Notes: generated from the sequence alone by a model not told the origin. Shown: positions 34,919 to 44,856, counted from the first letter of the stretch. The stretch: 64,000 nt of DNA from Lentisphaera araneosa HTCC2155 (GCF_000170755.1 NZ_ABCK01000012.1:62001-126000), one strand, 5' to 3'. A program made the numbers and translations.

Positions 34919-36685
34919 ATGGAATGTACCAAAATCAGGGCAACTCTTATGCTTAAGAAGTATTGCTTTTTACTTAGCTTTTTCACAGTGGGACTTATTG
35001 CAGCTGCCGATAAACCTATGAATGTAGTTTTTATTCTAGCCGACGACCTCGGCTGGAGTGATACGGAACTTTACGGCCAGACGAAGTTATATAAAACACC
35101 AAATATCATGCGCTTGGCTAAGATGGGCTGTACTTTTGATCGTGCTTATTCCAATTCCCCTTTGTGTTCCCCGACGCGTGCGAGTTTTCTGACAGGACAG
35201 ACACCTGCGCGTCACGGTAGTACGCAGCCAAGGCATCATACGAAAACGGTTGCGCTGAAGGCAGAGTTGGCGAAAAAGGCGCGTCCAACCGAGAAGGCTC
35301 TTCCTGTGTCCACTGCTACGCGTTTGGATACGAATTTTCCCACCATCGGCAAAATGATGAAGCAGGCTGGTTATGAAACAGGACATTTCGGCAAGTGGCA
35401 CCTAGGACCGGAGCCTTACAGCCCACTGCAACATGGTTTTGACGTGGATATACCGCATCATACCGGCGCGGGACCCGGCAAATCTTACGTGGCTCCCTGG
35501 AGTCAGGAACACATCAAGCCGAATTATGAGAAGGAGTATATTGAGGACCGCATGGTTGAGGAGTGCCTGAAATGGGTCGACGGCCTTTCCGGAGATAAGC
35601 CCTTCTTTATGAATTACTGGATGTTCTCGGTTCATGCTCCTTTCGATGCCAAGCAGGAGCTCATTGATAAATACAAAAAAGTCATCGACCCTAATAGTAA
35701 ACAGAGGTCTGCTCTTTACGCGGCCATGGTGCAGTCATTGGATGACGCGGTAGGGGCATTGTTGGAAGGTCTAGAAAGTAGAGGACTTATGGATAATACG
35801 GTAATCATTTTCACTTCGGATAATGGCGGCAACATCTACAGTCAACTGGACGAAGGTATCGTGCCGACATCCAACTTCCCTCTTAGTGGCGGCAAGGCAT
35901 CTATGTGTGAAGGCGGGGTTCGCGTTCCGTGTACGGTCGTTTGGCCGGGTGTGACAAAAGCAGGGAGTCGCAGTGATGAAATTGTTCAAACCTCTGACTT
36001 TTATACGACGATCATCAAGGGATCGGGCATTGCACTACCTGAGGGCCACGTTGTGGACGGCATAGATATCCGCCCTGCACTTAAGGGAGAGAAGCTCGAC
36101 CGTAAAGCCATATTCACCTATTTCCCCTGTATCGTTCCTGTCCCCGAATGGCTGCCGCCTTCAATGTCGGTACATTCAGGAAAATGGAAGTTGGTACGCG
36201 TCTTTTTCGGAGGAGAAAATGGCGAACATGACTACAAACTCTATGACTTATCAAATGATATTGCAGAAGAGAATAACCTCGCGGACTCTAATCCTGAATT
36301 GCTGAAAAGACTTGATAATTTAATTGAAGCTTATTTGACTGAGACTAATGCCGTGACTCCAGTGCCGAATCCGGATTTTGATCCCAAGCAGTTTGATCCG
36401 ACTGCGATTGGAAAGCGTCCTGCATCTAAGAAAAAAGGCCAGAAGGCGAAAAGCAAGAAGCCGACTCCTAAGAAAAATACACCCGCTAAACAGGTGTCCG
36501 CAGCGGCTAAAAAGCCCGCACTCGAGCAGCAGTTTACACGTCGTGATAAGAATAAGGATGGCAAGTTGGATTACAATGAGTTTATCGTTAAACCTGAACG
36601 TGATAATGAGAAATTAAAATCAAACTTCAATAAGAGAGATAGCAATAAAGATCGTTACCTATCACAGCAGGAATACGTGAAATAG
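34919..36685 (+). CDS. secreted sulfatase (S1 family) with basic linker and two EF-hands
   Basis: 588 residues if ATG 34919 (AAAGG 7-8 nt upstream); ATG 34949 gives a cleaner leader (MLKKYCFLLSFFTVGLIAAA) and also has AGGG before it. Metal-binding DD at 42-43 (ADDLGWSD), formylglycine site CSPTR with Cys83, then GKWHLGPE and TSDNGGN. The catalytic part ends near 495. A Lys/Pro/Ala-rich linker (about 500-540) follows, then two EF-hand loops: DKNKDGKLDYNEF and DSNKDRYLSQQEY. Calcium-binding EF-hands on a sulfatase suggest a surface or partner-binding tail. The next gene starts 25 bp downstream. Confidence 0.9.
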   Translation: MECTKIRATLMLKKYCFLLSFFTVGLIAAADKPMNVVFILADDLGWSDTELYGQTKLYKTPNIMRLAKMGCTFDRAYSNSPLCSPTRASFLTGQTPARHGSTQPRHHTKTVALKAELAKKARPTEKALPVSTATRLDTNFPTIGKMMKQAGYETGHFGKWHLGPEPYSPLQHGFDVDIPHHTGAGPGKSYVAPWSQEHIKPNYEKEYIEDRMVEECLKWVDGLSGDKPFFMNYWMFSVHAPFDAKQELIDKYKKVIDPNSKQRSALYAAMVQSLDDAVGALLEGLESRGLMDNTVIIFTSDNGGNIYSQLDEGIVPTSNFPLSGGKASMCEGGVRVPCTVVWPGVTKAGSRSDEIVQTSDFYTTIIKGSGIALPEGHVVDGIDIRPALKGEKLDRKAIFTYFPCIVPVPEWLPPSMSVHSGKWKLVRVFFGGENGEHDYKLYDLSNDIAEENNLADSNPELLKRLDNLIEAYLTETNAVTPVPNPDFDPKQFDPTAIGKRPASKKKGQKAKSKKPTPKKNTPAKQVSAAAKKPALEQQFTRRDKNKDGKLDYNEFIVKPERDNEKLKSNFNKRDSNKDRYLSQQEYVK

Positions 36686-36710
36686 AGGCTTGAAATAAGG
36701 GTGAATACCA

Positions 36711-38309
36711 ATGGACTTTAATCAGAGAACTAGTGTGGCAAAACTATTAATTCTACAGGCGTTCACCTGTTTATCTGTGTGCATAGCTCAGACTCAGTCG
36801 AAATCAGCAGAAGCACCTGTTTCGGTTTTAAACGAAATGCGGCCCAAAACAACTCAGTCCGAATACCCAAATATAGTGTTGATTTATGCTGACGATTTGG
36901 GTTATGGTGATTTGAGCTCTTATGGAGCCACAAAAATTAAAACGCCGAATATCGATCGACTCGCAAAAAATGGGATCTTATTCACTGATGGTCATTCGAC
37001 TTCGGCAACCTGCACGCCCTCACGCTATGCACTGCTCACGGGTGAATATCCGCTTCGTATTAACAACTACAGTCCCGTATTTTGTGCAGATCGTCTTATC
37101 ATCGACACGAAAAAAACAACGATTGCGAGTCTTCTTAAACGCAAGGGCTACACCACTGCTTGTGTCGGCAAATGGCACCTCGGTTTTGGTGATAAGCCCA
37201 AACCGGATTGGAATAAGGAGCTTAAGCCGGGGCCTCTTGAACTCGGTTTTGATTACTTTTTCGGTTTGCCTGTGGTCAACTCTCATCCGCCCTTTGTTTA
37301 CATGGAGAATCGCCGGATTCTTGGTTTGGATCCAAATGATCCCTTGACCTATAAGCGTGGAGGGAAAACTTATGGCAAAGCTTACGTGGGTAAACATACG
37401 AGTCCGCATCGTGGTATGCCGAGTGTTATTGGCGGCAAGGTGGCTCATGACCTCTATGTTGATGAACTTATTGGAGAGAAGTTGACTCAGAAGGCGCTGA
37501 CCTGGATGAATCAGCAGGACAAGCCCTTTTTTCTTTATTATGCGAGTCACAATGTTCATCTTCCGATTACTCCGCACCCATATTTTCACGGGAAAAGCGA
37601 ATGCGGGCTTCGTGGAGATTTTGTCGAAGAATTGGATTGGTCGGTTGGTCAGATCATTTCAGCTGTTGAGCGTTTTGGTGCTTTAGAGAATACCATTTTT
37701 ATTTTCACCAGCGATAACGGCGCAATTATTAAGGGGAAAGACCAAGGCGATATCTTAGATCAGTTGGGGCATAAGCCCAACGGAAAACTTAAGGGCAGGA
37801 AATTCGGGGCCTGGGAGGCTGGTCATCGCGTCCCCTTTATTGTATCCTGGCCCAATAAGATTCCAGCGGGAAAAACTTCCGATGCGCTTATTGCCAATCT
37901 GGACCTCTTGCCGACTTTTGCGGCTATCACAGGACAGAAATTAGCTCCGCACGAAGCCAGAGATGGTTTTAATCAGCTGCCATTACTTTTGGGGAAAGAC
38001 ACCACTTCAGCTCGTAGTGAGTTGATAATTCAGCCCCATAAACGTTCACATAAATCATTGCGACAAGGTGATTGGGTTTACATTCCTGGAGCAGGGGATG
38101 GAGGCTGGGTCCCGGCGAAAAAAGGGGAACTTCCAAAACAGCTCTATAACCTAAAAGATGACCCCTATCAGCAGCAGAACCGAATTAATGATTTCCCCGA
38201 GAGAGCCGATGCCATGGCCTCGCACCTGAATAAATTAATGAAGCAATACGGTATGTCTGTCAACAAAATTATGAGTAAGAATAAAGCTAAGAAAAAGCAG
38301 AAGCAATGA
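36711..38309 (+). CDS. secreted sulfatase (S1 family)
   Basis: 532 residues. Leader 1-26 (LILQAFTCLSVCIAQ), then a variable stretch before the metal-binding DD at 61-62 (YADDLGYGDLSSYG). Formylglycine site CTPSR with Cys101, then GKWHLGFGDKP and TSDNGAI. The central FGLPVVNSHPPFVYMEN resembles arylsulfatases of the A type. The C-terminus is basic (KNKAKKKQKQ). The stop overlaps the next start (ATGA at 38306-38309), so it is translationally coupled to the following sulfatase. Confidence 0.9.
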   Translation: MDFNQRTSVAKLLILQAFTCLSVCIAQTQSKSAEAPVSVLNEMRPKTTQSEYPNIVLIYADDLGYGDLSSYGATKIKTPNIDRLAKNGILFTDGHSTSATCTPSRYALLTGEYPLRINNYSPVFCADRLIIDTKKTTIASLLKRKGYTTACVGKWHLGFGDKPKPDWNKELKPGPLELGFDYFFGLPVVNSHPPFVYMENRRILGLDPNDPLTYKRGGKTYGKAYVGKHTSPHRGMPSVIGGKVAHDLYVDELIGEKLTQKALTWMNQQDKPFFLYYASHNVHLPITPHPYFHGKSECGLRGDFVEELDWSVGQIISAVERFGALENTIFIFTSDNGAIIKGKDQGDILDQLGHKPNGKLKGRKFGAWEAGHRVPFIVSWPNKIPAGKTSDALIANLDLLPTFAAITGQKLAPHEARDGFNQLPLLLGKDTTSARSELIIQPHKRSHKSLRQGDWVYIPGAGDGGWVPAKKGELPKQLYNLKDDPYQQQNRINDFPERADAMASHLNKLMKQYGMSVNKIMSKNKAKKKQKQ

Positions 38310-39709
38310 ATCAATTTTTGAGAAAGTTAGTCTTATTGAGTACTTTCGTGGCGGCTTCCCTTACTGCGGCGGAAAAACCCAATATCCTGATTATTTTTAC
38401 AGATGATCAGGGCTATGCCGACTTGGGCTGTTTTGGCAGTGAAGAAAACCAGACTCCGGTACTCGATAAACTCGCAAAAGAGGGGACAAAGTTCACTTCT
38501 TTTTATGCTCAGCCCGTTTGTGGACCTTCGCGTTCAGCGCTGTTGACAGGACGCTACCCCGCACGTAGCAAAGGCTGGGGCATGCCTGCTTCAGAAATCA
38601 CCTTTGCCGAAATGCTGAAAGAGACCGGTTATCAGACTGCCTGCGTCGGTAAGTGGGATGTGTCGAATCGCCAGCCAATCATCCCCCGCATGCCCAATGC
38701 GCAAGGTTTTGATTATTATTATGGTACGCTCGGAGGGAACGGCAGTGGAAAAATAGATTTATATGAGAACAACAAGAAGGAGCGAACCACGGAGGATATG
38801 GCGTCTCTTACGCGCCTCTATACCAATAAAGCCATTGATTTCCTTGAGAAGCAGCGCGATCCTGAAAAGCCGTTCATCCTCTACCTCGCTCACACGATGA
38901 CACACACGGTGGTCGATGCCTCACCGAAATTTAAAGAAAAAACGGGCGACAACTTATATCGCGCGGCTGTCGAAGAGTTGGACTACGAAACAGGTCGCTT
39001 GCTCAACAAGCTTAATCAGCTTAATTTAAGCAAAAACACGCTAGTGATCTACACTAGCGATAACGGACCCTGGAATCAGCCAAAATATATTAATGGTGGT
39101 GCAAAAAACGACCATCCTGAGAATTCGATTTTCTGGGGCGATGCGGGTGAGTTTCGCGATGGCAAAGCATCAATTTGGGAAGGTGGCGCGCATGTGCCTT
39201 GCGTTATGCGCTGGCCCGGAAAAATAGCCGCGGGCAAAACCAATGACGGGCTGATGGCCACCATCGATTTTTTGCCGACTTTGGCTGCAGTGACGGGTGC
39301 AAAGATTCCTGATGAGCGCGTGATCGACGGCGTCAATCAGCTTGGTTTTATCTGCGGCAAATCTGAAACTGCGCGCGAAACCTACATCTATAATCCGGGC
39401 TCTGCATCGGTTCAGACCAAGCTTGTGCAAGGCAATGCGATTCGCGAGGGTAATTGGAAACTGATTTCTCCATTGACCGTTGGCTGGTTTCTTGAGGATG
39501 CGGGAACGGGCTCCTGGGAACTCTATAATCTAAAAGAGGATATTGGCGAAACGAAGAACTTGGCTAAGCAATATCCTGAAAAAGTTGAACATCTCAAAAA
39601 GTTACTGCAGTCCAGCGAGGCAAAATTTCCAAAAGTAAAGCCAAGACCCAAAGGAAAAGCCAAGACAAAGGCTAAACAGAAAAAAAAGAAAGGCAAGACT
39701 ACTCCCTGA
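38306..39709 (+). CDS. secreted sulfatase (S1 family), paralogue of 41302
   Basis: 467 residues. Signal peptide 1-21 (VAASLTAAEKP), metal-binding Asp33-Asp34 (FTDDQGYADLGCFG), formylglycine site CGPSR with Cys72. The central GKWDVSNRQPI has Asp where most paralogues have His (GKWH), a feature shared with 41302. TSDNGPWNQPKY and WEGGAHVPCVMRWPG follow. The tail is strongly basic (KPRPKGKAKTKAKQKKKKGKTTP). It is closely similar to 41302-42684 over the whole length, so the pair 38306/39770 and 41302 arose by segmental duplication. Confidence 0.91.
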   Translation: MNQFLRKLVLLSTFVAASLTAAEKPNILIIFTDDQGYADLGCFGSEENQTPVLDKLAKEGTKFTSFYAQPVCGPSRSALLTGRYPARSKGWGMPASEITFAEMLKETGYQTACVGKWDVSNRQPIIPRMPNAQGFDYYYGTLGGNGSGKIDLYENNKKERTTEDMASLTRLYTNKAIDFLEKQRDPEKPFILYLAHTMTHTVVDASPKFKEKTGDNLYRAAVEELDYETGRLLNKLNQLNLSKNTLVIYTSDNGPWNQPKYINGGAKNDHPENSIFWGDAGEFRDGKASIWEGGAHVPCVMRWPGKIAAGKTNDGLMATIDFLPTLAAVTGAKIPDERVIDGVNQLGFICGKSETARETYIYNPGSASVQTKLVQGNAIREGNWKLISPLTVGWFLEDAGTGSWELYNLKEDIGETKNLAKQYPEKVEHLKKLLQSSEAKFPKVKPRPKGKAKTKAKQKKKKGKTTP

Positions 39710-39769
39710 AATGACTGTCGACTAAGGGCAACATATAGACAAATGAATTATTTTAACTAGGTACACCAC

Positions 39770-41200
39770 ATGAAGAGTTTTACATCTTTTATGCTATTGG
39801 GCATTGTAGCTTTAGCTCAATGGCCACTTTCAAGTTTAGCCGCGGAGCAGGGCGAGGCTCAACCAAATATTATTATCATCTTTACCGATGATCAAGGCTA
39901 TGCTGACCTTAGTTGCTTCGGCGGCACACATGTCAGCACGCCCCGAATTGACCAGATGGCAGCCGAAGGCGCAAAATTGACCAGCTTTTATGTGGCAGCA
40001 CCGGTTTGCACTCCCTCGCGTGCGGCCTTGATGACAGGGACTTACCCCAAGCGCATTGATATGGCTAGGGGTTCCAATTTTGTCGTTCTGTTGGCGGGAG
40101 ACAAAAAAGGTTTGAACCCTAAAGAAATCACCATTGCAGAAGTCCTCAAGGCGGTAGGATACAAAACCGGCATGTTCGGCAAGTGGCACCTTGGCGACCA
40201 GCCGGAGTTTTTACCCACGAGGCAGGGCTTTGACGAATTTTTTGGACTTCCCTATAGTCACGACATTCATCCGTACCACCCGCAACAAAGCCACTTCAAG
40301 TTTCCTTCTTTACCCTTACTCGATGGAGAAGAAGTAATAGAGATGGACCCCGATGCAGATTATTTAACCAAGCGTTTCACTGAACGTGCCGTGCAGTTTA
40401 TCGAAAAGAATAAGGATCAACCATTTTTTCTCTACATGCCACACCCAATTCCGCATACACCACTGCATGCTTCCCCCGCTTACATGAAGGACTTGCCGGA
40501 GGAAATTAAAGCAAAATTGAGTAAGGAAAATAATTACATTGATTATAAGACTCGTACTCAGCTTCTATCTCGAGCCATCGGCGAAGTAGACTGGTCTGTG
40601 GGGCAGATTCTTGATGCTCTTAAAAAGAATGGCATTGACGATAATACGATAGTTATTTTTAGCTCGGATAATGGTCCGGCAATAGGTAAGGCTACTCCTT
40701 TGAGGGGAAGAAAAAATCAAACTTTAGAAGGAGGAATGCGCGTTCCCACCGTCATTCATTGGCCGGGTAAGATTCCTGCCGGTATTGCTAACGATGAAAT
40801 CATGACCACGATGGATCTTTTGCCAACTTTTGCGAAATTAGCAGGTGCAGAAATCCCCTCCGACCGCGTTATTGACGGCAAGGATATTTGGGCGGTGATA
40901 AGAGGTGAAGAGAAATCACCGCATCAGGCATTCTTCTATCATAAAGGGAATACCCTTGAAGCGGTGCGCTCCGGTAAGTGGAAGATGCACCTTAAAAAGC
41001 AGGGTAAAGCGAAGAAAACAAAAACACTTCTTTATGATCTGGAACAAGATATTGGTGAAAGCAAAGATGTATCGAAAGCTCACCCTGAAGTCGTCGAGCG
41101 CTTAGCTGGCTATATAACAGATTTTGAGAAGGAGTTAAATCTGAATAAAAGACCGGCTGCTTTTGTCGATAAGCCCAAGCCACTGCAAAAAAGTAATTGA
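39770..41200 (+). CDS. secreted sulfatase (S1 family), intact paralogue of the 6297 pseudogene
   Basis: 476 residues. Leader 1-25 (ALAQWPLSSLAAE), metal-binding Asp40-Asp41 (FTDDQGYADLSCFG), formylglycine site CTPSR with Cys80, GKWHLGDQPE (the Trp that is TAG in the 6297 copy), MPHPIPHTPLH, SSDNGPAIG and GGMRVPTVIHWPG. Apart from the first 30 residues it is nearly identical to the conceptual product of 6297-7724. The tail is moderately basic (KRPAAFVDKPKPLQKSN). It lies between the two paralogues 38306 and 41302. Confidence 0.91.
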   Translation: MKSFTSFMLLGIVALAQWPLSSLAAEQGEAQPNIIIIFTDDQGYADLSCFGGTHVSTPRIDQMAAEGAKLTSFYVAAPVCTPSRAALMTGTYPKRIDMARGSNFVVLLAGDKKGLNPKEITIAEVLKAVGYKTGMFGKWHLGDQPEFLPTRQGFDEFFGLPYSHDIHPYHPQQSHFKFPSLPLLDGEEVIEMDPDADYLTKRFTERAVQFIEKNKDQPFFLYMPHPIPHTPLHASPAYMKDLPEEIKAKLSKENNYIDYKTRTQLLSRAIGEVDWSVGQILDALKKNGIDDNTIVIFSSDNGPAIGKATPLRGRKNQTLEGGMRVPTVIHWPGKIPAGIANDEIMTTMDLLPTFAKLAGAEIPSDRVIDGKDIWAVIRGEEKSPHQAFFYHKGNTLEAVRSGKWKMHLKKQGKAKKTKTLLYDLEQDIGESKDVSKAHPEVVERLAGYITDFEKELNLNKRPAAFVDKPKPLQKSN

Positions 41201-41301
41201 TTAAAGTGTTGTAAAATCATAAAAAAAAGGCTCGAGGAACGCAGCATGACTGACGTCAAAATGAGTTTTAAAAAGAAAAAATTTAAATAAGGGAATAAAT
41301 A

Positions 41302-42684
41302 ATGAATAGATTTTTAAGAAGGTTTTTATTACTGAGTGTTCTCGTCTCGGCACCCCTTACTGCGGCGGAAAAACCCAATATCCTCATCATATTTACCGAC
41401 GACCAAGGCTATGCCGACCTGGGCTGTTTTGGCAGTGAAGAAAATCAGACACCGGTACTCGATAAACTCGCAAAAGAGGGGACAAAGTTCACTTCTTTTT
41501 ATGCTCAGCCCGTTTGTGGACCTTCGCGTTCAGCGCTATTGACGGGACGTTACCCGGCACGCAGTAAAGGCTGGGGCATGCCTGCTTCTGAAATCACTTT
41601 TGCTGAAATGCTGAAAGGGGCCGGTTATCAAACGGCTTGCGTCGGTAAGTGGGACGTTTCTAATCGCAGAGCTATTATCGAACGAATGCCCAATGCTCAG
41701 GGTTTTGATTACTATTTTGGTGGTCTCGGTGCCAATGATAGTGGAAAAATGAAACTACATGAAAATAACGAACTCATTGGTGAAACAGAAGACATGGCGG
41801 GGATCACGCGGCTCTATACTGACAAAGCCATTGATTTTCTCAAGAATAAGCGCGATTCAGAAAAGCCTTTTTTGCTCTACCTCTCTCATACCATGATGCA
41901 CACGATTATCGATGCCTCACCGCAATTTAAGGATAAAGTGGGGGATAATCTCTACCGTGCGGTTGTGGAAGAATTTGATTACGAGACTGGGCGTCTACTC
42001 TCTACACTTGATCAGCTTGGTGTGAAAGACAACACTCTCATTATTTATACGACTGATAATGGTCCATGGAATCAGCCAAAGTATTATGAAAATAAAAAGG
42101 GGCATCCGGAGAATTCCATTTTTTGGGGTGACGCCGGCCCCTTTCGCGATGGCAAAGCATCTATTTACGAAGGTGGCATTCGCGTTCCCTGCATCATGCG
42201 TTGGCCGGGAAAAATTGCGGCTGGAAAAACGGATGATGGGCTCATGGCCACCATCGATTTACTGCCGACTTTTGCGGCCTTGACGGGGGCAAAGGTTCCT
42301 GACGATCGCCTGATTGATGGTGTTAATCAACTGGATTTTATCTGCGGCAAAAGCGACACCGCGCGTGAATTCTATATCTACAACCCGGGTTCGGCATCTG
42401 TTCAAAAAGATATCCTTTTGGGCAATGCGATTCGCGAAGGGGATTGGAAAGTGATTTCACCTTTGAAAGTAGGGCGATTTCTAGAGGATGGCGGCACGGG
42501 TGAATGGGAACTCTATAACCTTAAAGAGGATAGGGGAGAAACCAAGAATTTAGCTAAGCAATATCCCGAAAAACTCGATCGTCTTAAACGGAAACTTGAG
42601 TCTGAGGATGCGATTTATTCAATAGTACAACCAAGAAAAAAGTCTAAGAAAAAGAAACCAAAGAAAGCCAAGCCTACTCCCTAA
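41302..42684 (+). CDS. secreted sulfatase (S1 family), paralogue of 38306
   Basis: 460 residues. Leader 1-21 (LVSAPLTAAEKP), metal-binding Asp33-Asp34, formylglycine site CGPSR with Cys72, GKWDVSNRRAI, TTDNGPWNQPKY and YEGGIRVPCIMRWPG. The tail is basic (PRKKSKKKKPKKAKPTP). Directly after the stop comes repeat R1 copy c. The 3' end of this gene, together with R1, is duplicated at 43967-44560, where it has lost about 400 bp. Confidence 0.91.
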   Translation: MNRFLRRFLLLSVLVSAPLTAAEKPNILIIFTDDQGYADLGCFGSEENQTPVLDKLAKEGTKFTSFYAQPVCGPSRSALLTGRYPARSKGWGMPASEITFAEMLKGAGYQTACVGKWDVSNRRAIIERMPNAQGFDYYFGGLGANDSGKMKLHENNELIGETEDMAGITRLYTDKAIDFLKNKRDSEKPFLLYLSHTMMHTIIDASPQFKDKVGDNLYRAVVEEFDYETGRLLSTLDQLGVKDNTLIIYTTDNGPWNQPKYYENKKGHPENSIFWGDAGPFRDGKASIYEGGIRVPCIMRWPGKIAAGKTDDGLMATIDLLPTFAALTGAKVPDDRLIDGVNQLDFICGKSDTAREFYIYNPGSASVQKDILLGNAIREGDWKVISPLKVGRFLEDGGTGEWELYNLKEDRGETKNLAKQYPEKLDRLKRKLESEDAIYSIVQPRKKSKKKKPKKAKPTP

Positions 42685-43122
42685 AAGGCGATCGACTCAA
42701 ATGATTATTTCAGTAAGTTGAAAGTGTAGGCTTTCTATGCCATGCCTTCGGCATTCAATTATATTATTATCCAATCATAGCCAAGGCTGACGCCATTGGG
42801 CTGAAATATGCCATGCCTTCGGCATTCAATTAGAGTCCCAAAGGGACGATATAGTACAGCCTGGCACGAAAGTGCTAGGTACGTAGATAAAACAAAAACC
42901 TGAGTTCCAAGAGGACAACATATTGTTAAAAATAAACAATCAATGTTAACAACATGATAAGGATATTTTAATATCCGTCTTGCTGATAAAGCTTCTGATT
43001 CCACAAAGAGATAATGATGACTTCCAAAAAAATATCGTTAAAAAGCTTAGAGGTAGTCATAACTAAATCATTGAGGACAATTATGGATGAAGTTTTTAAA
43101 GTTCATCCTGAAGTGCAAGCTA
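42685..43122 (+). repeat. repeat R1, copy c (complete)
   Basis: The most complete copy together with copy d. It has ATGCC-TTC-GGCAT twice, GTCCC-AAA-GGGAC, the GGCAC-GAAA-GTGC stem (here with one mismatch further out), the dyad GGATATT-TT-AATATCC and the CAATCAATGTTAACAACATG stretch. It runs from the 3' end of a sulfatase to about 60 bp before a small lipoprotein gene. Its near end contains a short piece like the sulfatase segment TTCATCCTGAAGTGC. Reverse-strand open frames inside it are probably spurious. Confidence 0.75.
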
Positions 43123-43185
43123 AGAATTTGGCTTTAAAAATAATCTTAATATTTCAGTGTAAAAAAATAAAAAGGAAAAAAAACT

Positions 43186-43743
43186 ATGATTAAATTAATC
43201 ATATCATCAATACTTTGTTCAACATTATTCCTTTCATCTTGTACATCTAGTGATAACCACTCTACGCAAGATGAAAAAATCATACCCGCTTTAGCAAATA
43301 CCAATACAATGACATCACTTGTAACCAATAATTCTGCTAAATTTATTATTCCTATCGAACATACTGATTTAATTACATGGAATAAAAAAACAACTGAAGA
43401 TAACCACCTCGAATATGACTGTCAAATAAGAATTAATAATTACGATTTTGGGTTCTCGAAGTTCAAGTACCCAGGAGATGAAGAACGAATCTCATCAATT
43501 ATTAAACTCTTAAAGAACGGGCAAGCATCTGTATGGAAAAGAGATCAAAACGGTGCAGAAGTAATTCGTAGTAATAATGTTCAGGTTACATATCAAAAGC
43601 CAAATATTATTATTGATATCACAGACCCAAAAACATATAAAAACATTTTTATGAATAAACCCAAAAAATATGAATTATCAATTTCAGGATTTAAATCTAA
43701 AATCAAATCTAAATCAGCAATAATAACATATAAACAGCAGTAA
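43186..43743 (+). CDS. small lipoprotein of unknown function
   Basis: 185 residues with a lipobox leader (MIKLIISSILCSTLFLSSC, Cys19). The rest is polar, AT-rich in codon use and unlike its sulfatase neighbours. ICYDFGFSKFKYPGDEER-like strands suggest a beta-rich domain, but no family is recognised. AGGAAAAAAA lies before the ATG. An attC-like hairpin directly follows the stop, so this may be a cassette-type gene. The promoter could lie in repeat R1 copy c. Confidence 0.65.
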   Translation: MIKLIISSILCSTLFLSSCTSSDNHSTQDEKIIPALANTNTMTSLVTNNSAKFIIPIEHTDLITWNKKTTEDNHLEYDCQIRINNYDFGFSKFKYPGDEERISSIIKLLKNGQASVWKRDQNGAEVIRSNNVQVTYQKPNIIIDITDPKTYKNIFMNKPKKYELSISGFKSKIKSKSAIITYKQQ

Positions 43744-43758
43744 ATACCGATACAAGAG

Positions 43759-43838
43759 GTCGAACTGTTACCATTAGTTAATGGAAAATGTGATCCATTT
43801 TCCATCACAACAGTTACAGCTCACTCCTAGAGTTATGT
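43759..43838 (+). repeat. attC-like hairpin after the 43186 gene
   Basis: GTCGAAC at 43759-43765 and GTTATGT at 43832-43838 bracket a stem: AACTGTT pairs with AACAGTT, and inside it ATGGAAAATG pairs with CATTTTCCAT. The right box resembles the attC R' consensus GTTRRRY. It is less convincing than the site at 45473. Confidence 0.4.
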
Positions 43839-43966
43839 CCAAATGAAAACTGCGAAGCTGTACTTTCATCCTTACCTTGGAAAATCATCATAGAGCCCAA
43901 ATTATATAGGTTCATCGACTTCTTTATTCCAGTATTAGCGGCTACCCGCAGGTATATCGTTGCTTA

Positions 43967-44114
43967 GGTCCTTTTCGGGATGGCAAAGCAGTATCCTGAA
44001 AAGTTAGATCGTCTTAAACGTAAACTTGAGTCTGAGGATGAGATTTATTCATTAGTAAAACCAAGAAAAAAGTCTAAGAAAAAGAAACCAAAGAAAGCCA
44101 AGCCTACTCCCTAA
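43967..44114 (+). pseudogene. sulfatase 3'-end remnant with internal deletion
   Basis: TTTTCGGGATGGCAAAGCA corresponds to 42141-42159 of the 41302 gene, then the sequence continues as its 42560-42684, ending with the same CCTACTCCCTAA. About 400 bp are missing. The junction has the shared AAGCA. Divergence of several per cent shows it is not very recent. Confidence 0.8.
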
Positions 44115-44562
44115 AAGGCGATCGACTCAAATGATTATTTCAGTAAGTTGAAAGTGCAGTCTTTCTATGCCATGCCTTCGGCATTCAATTATATTATTAT
44201 CCAATCATACCCAAGGCTGACGCCATTGGTCTGAAATATGCCATGCCTTCGGCATTTAATCAGAGTCCCAAAGGGACGGTATAGTACAGCCTGGCACGAC
44301 AGTGCTAGGTATGCAGGTAAAACAAAAGTTTGAGTTCCAAGAGGACAACATATTGTTAAAAATAAACAATCAATGTTAACAACATGATAAGGATATTTTA
44401 ATATCCGTCTTGCTGATAAAGCTTCTGATTCCACAAAAAGATAAAGATGCTTTAGAAAAAATATCGTTAAAAAGCTTAGAGGCAGTCATAACTAAATCAT
44501 TGACGACAATTATGGATTAAGTTTTTAAAGTTCTAACTAAAGAAAATATTTAAAGGGAAAAA
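44115..44562 (+). repeat. repeat R1, copy d
   Basis: Similar to copy c and, from 44299, almost identical to copy b at 28400. It connects the sulfatase remnant to the small membrane-protein gene at 44563. Confidence 0.75.
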
Positions 44563-44856
44563 ATGGATATCTTAGCGATTCTTGTAATTATATTATTAGG
44601 CACTTCAGGTTTTTTATTTAAACGAAGAGTTATTATTAATGGTACAGAAGTTATCATTAAAAATAATCCTTTTGGAATTGAGACAATCCTAATAGATGGA
44701 ACTGAAGAAGTCTCAAAATTTTCAGTAACAGGTGGAGTATACAATTTTACTATAGGTGAGTCTAAAGTAGAAGTTGATTATTTCTACCGCTTAGGAGGCC
44801 TAGCTATTGGGGTCACTATACGAAAAGATGGCGAAGTTTATTACTCAGACAAGTAG
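44563..44856 (+). CDS. small membrane-anchored protein
   Basis: 97 residues. One N-terminal transmembrane helix (about 3-17, ILAILVIILLGTSGFLF) is followed by a beta-rich domain of about 75 residues. AAAGGG stands 6 nt before the ATG. Codon use is AT-rich. An identical gene at 28665 is interrupted by the insertion sequence. The attC-like hairpin overlaps the stop codon. No family is recognised. Confidence 0.7.
   Translation: MDILAILVIILLGTSGFLFKRRVIINGTEVIIKNNPFGIETILIDGTEEVSKFSVTGGVYNFTIGESKVEVDYFYRLGGLAIGVTIRKDGEVYYSDK

Noticed and set aside
42759-44434. Repeated minus-strand open frames beginning MESEALSARRILKYPYHVV (also at 28351)
   Set aside because: They lie wholly inside repeat R1, over hairpins, with differing ends in each copy and no ribosome site. 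Conservation is explained by the DNA repeat.
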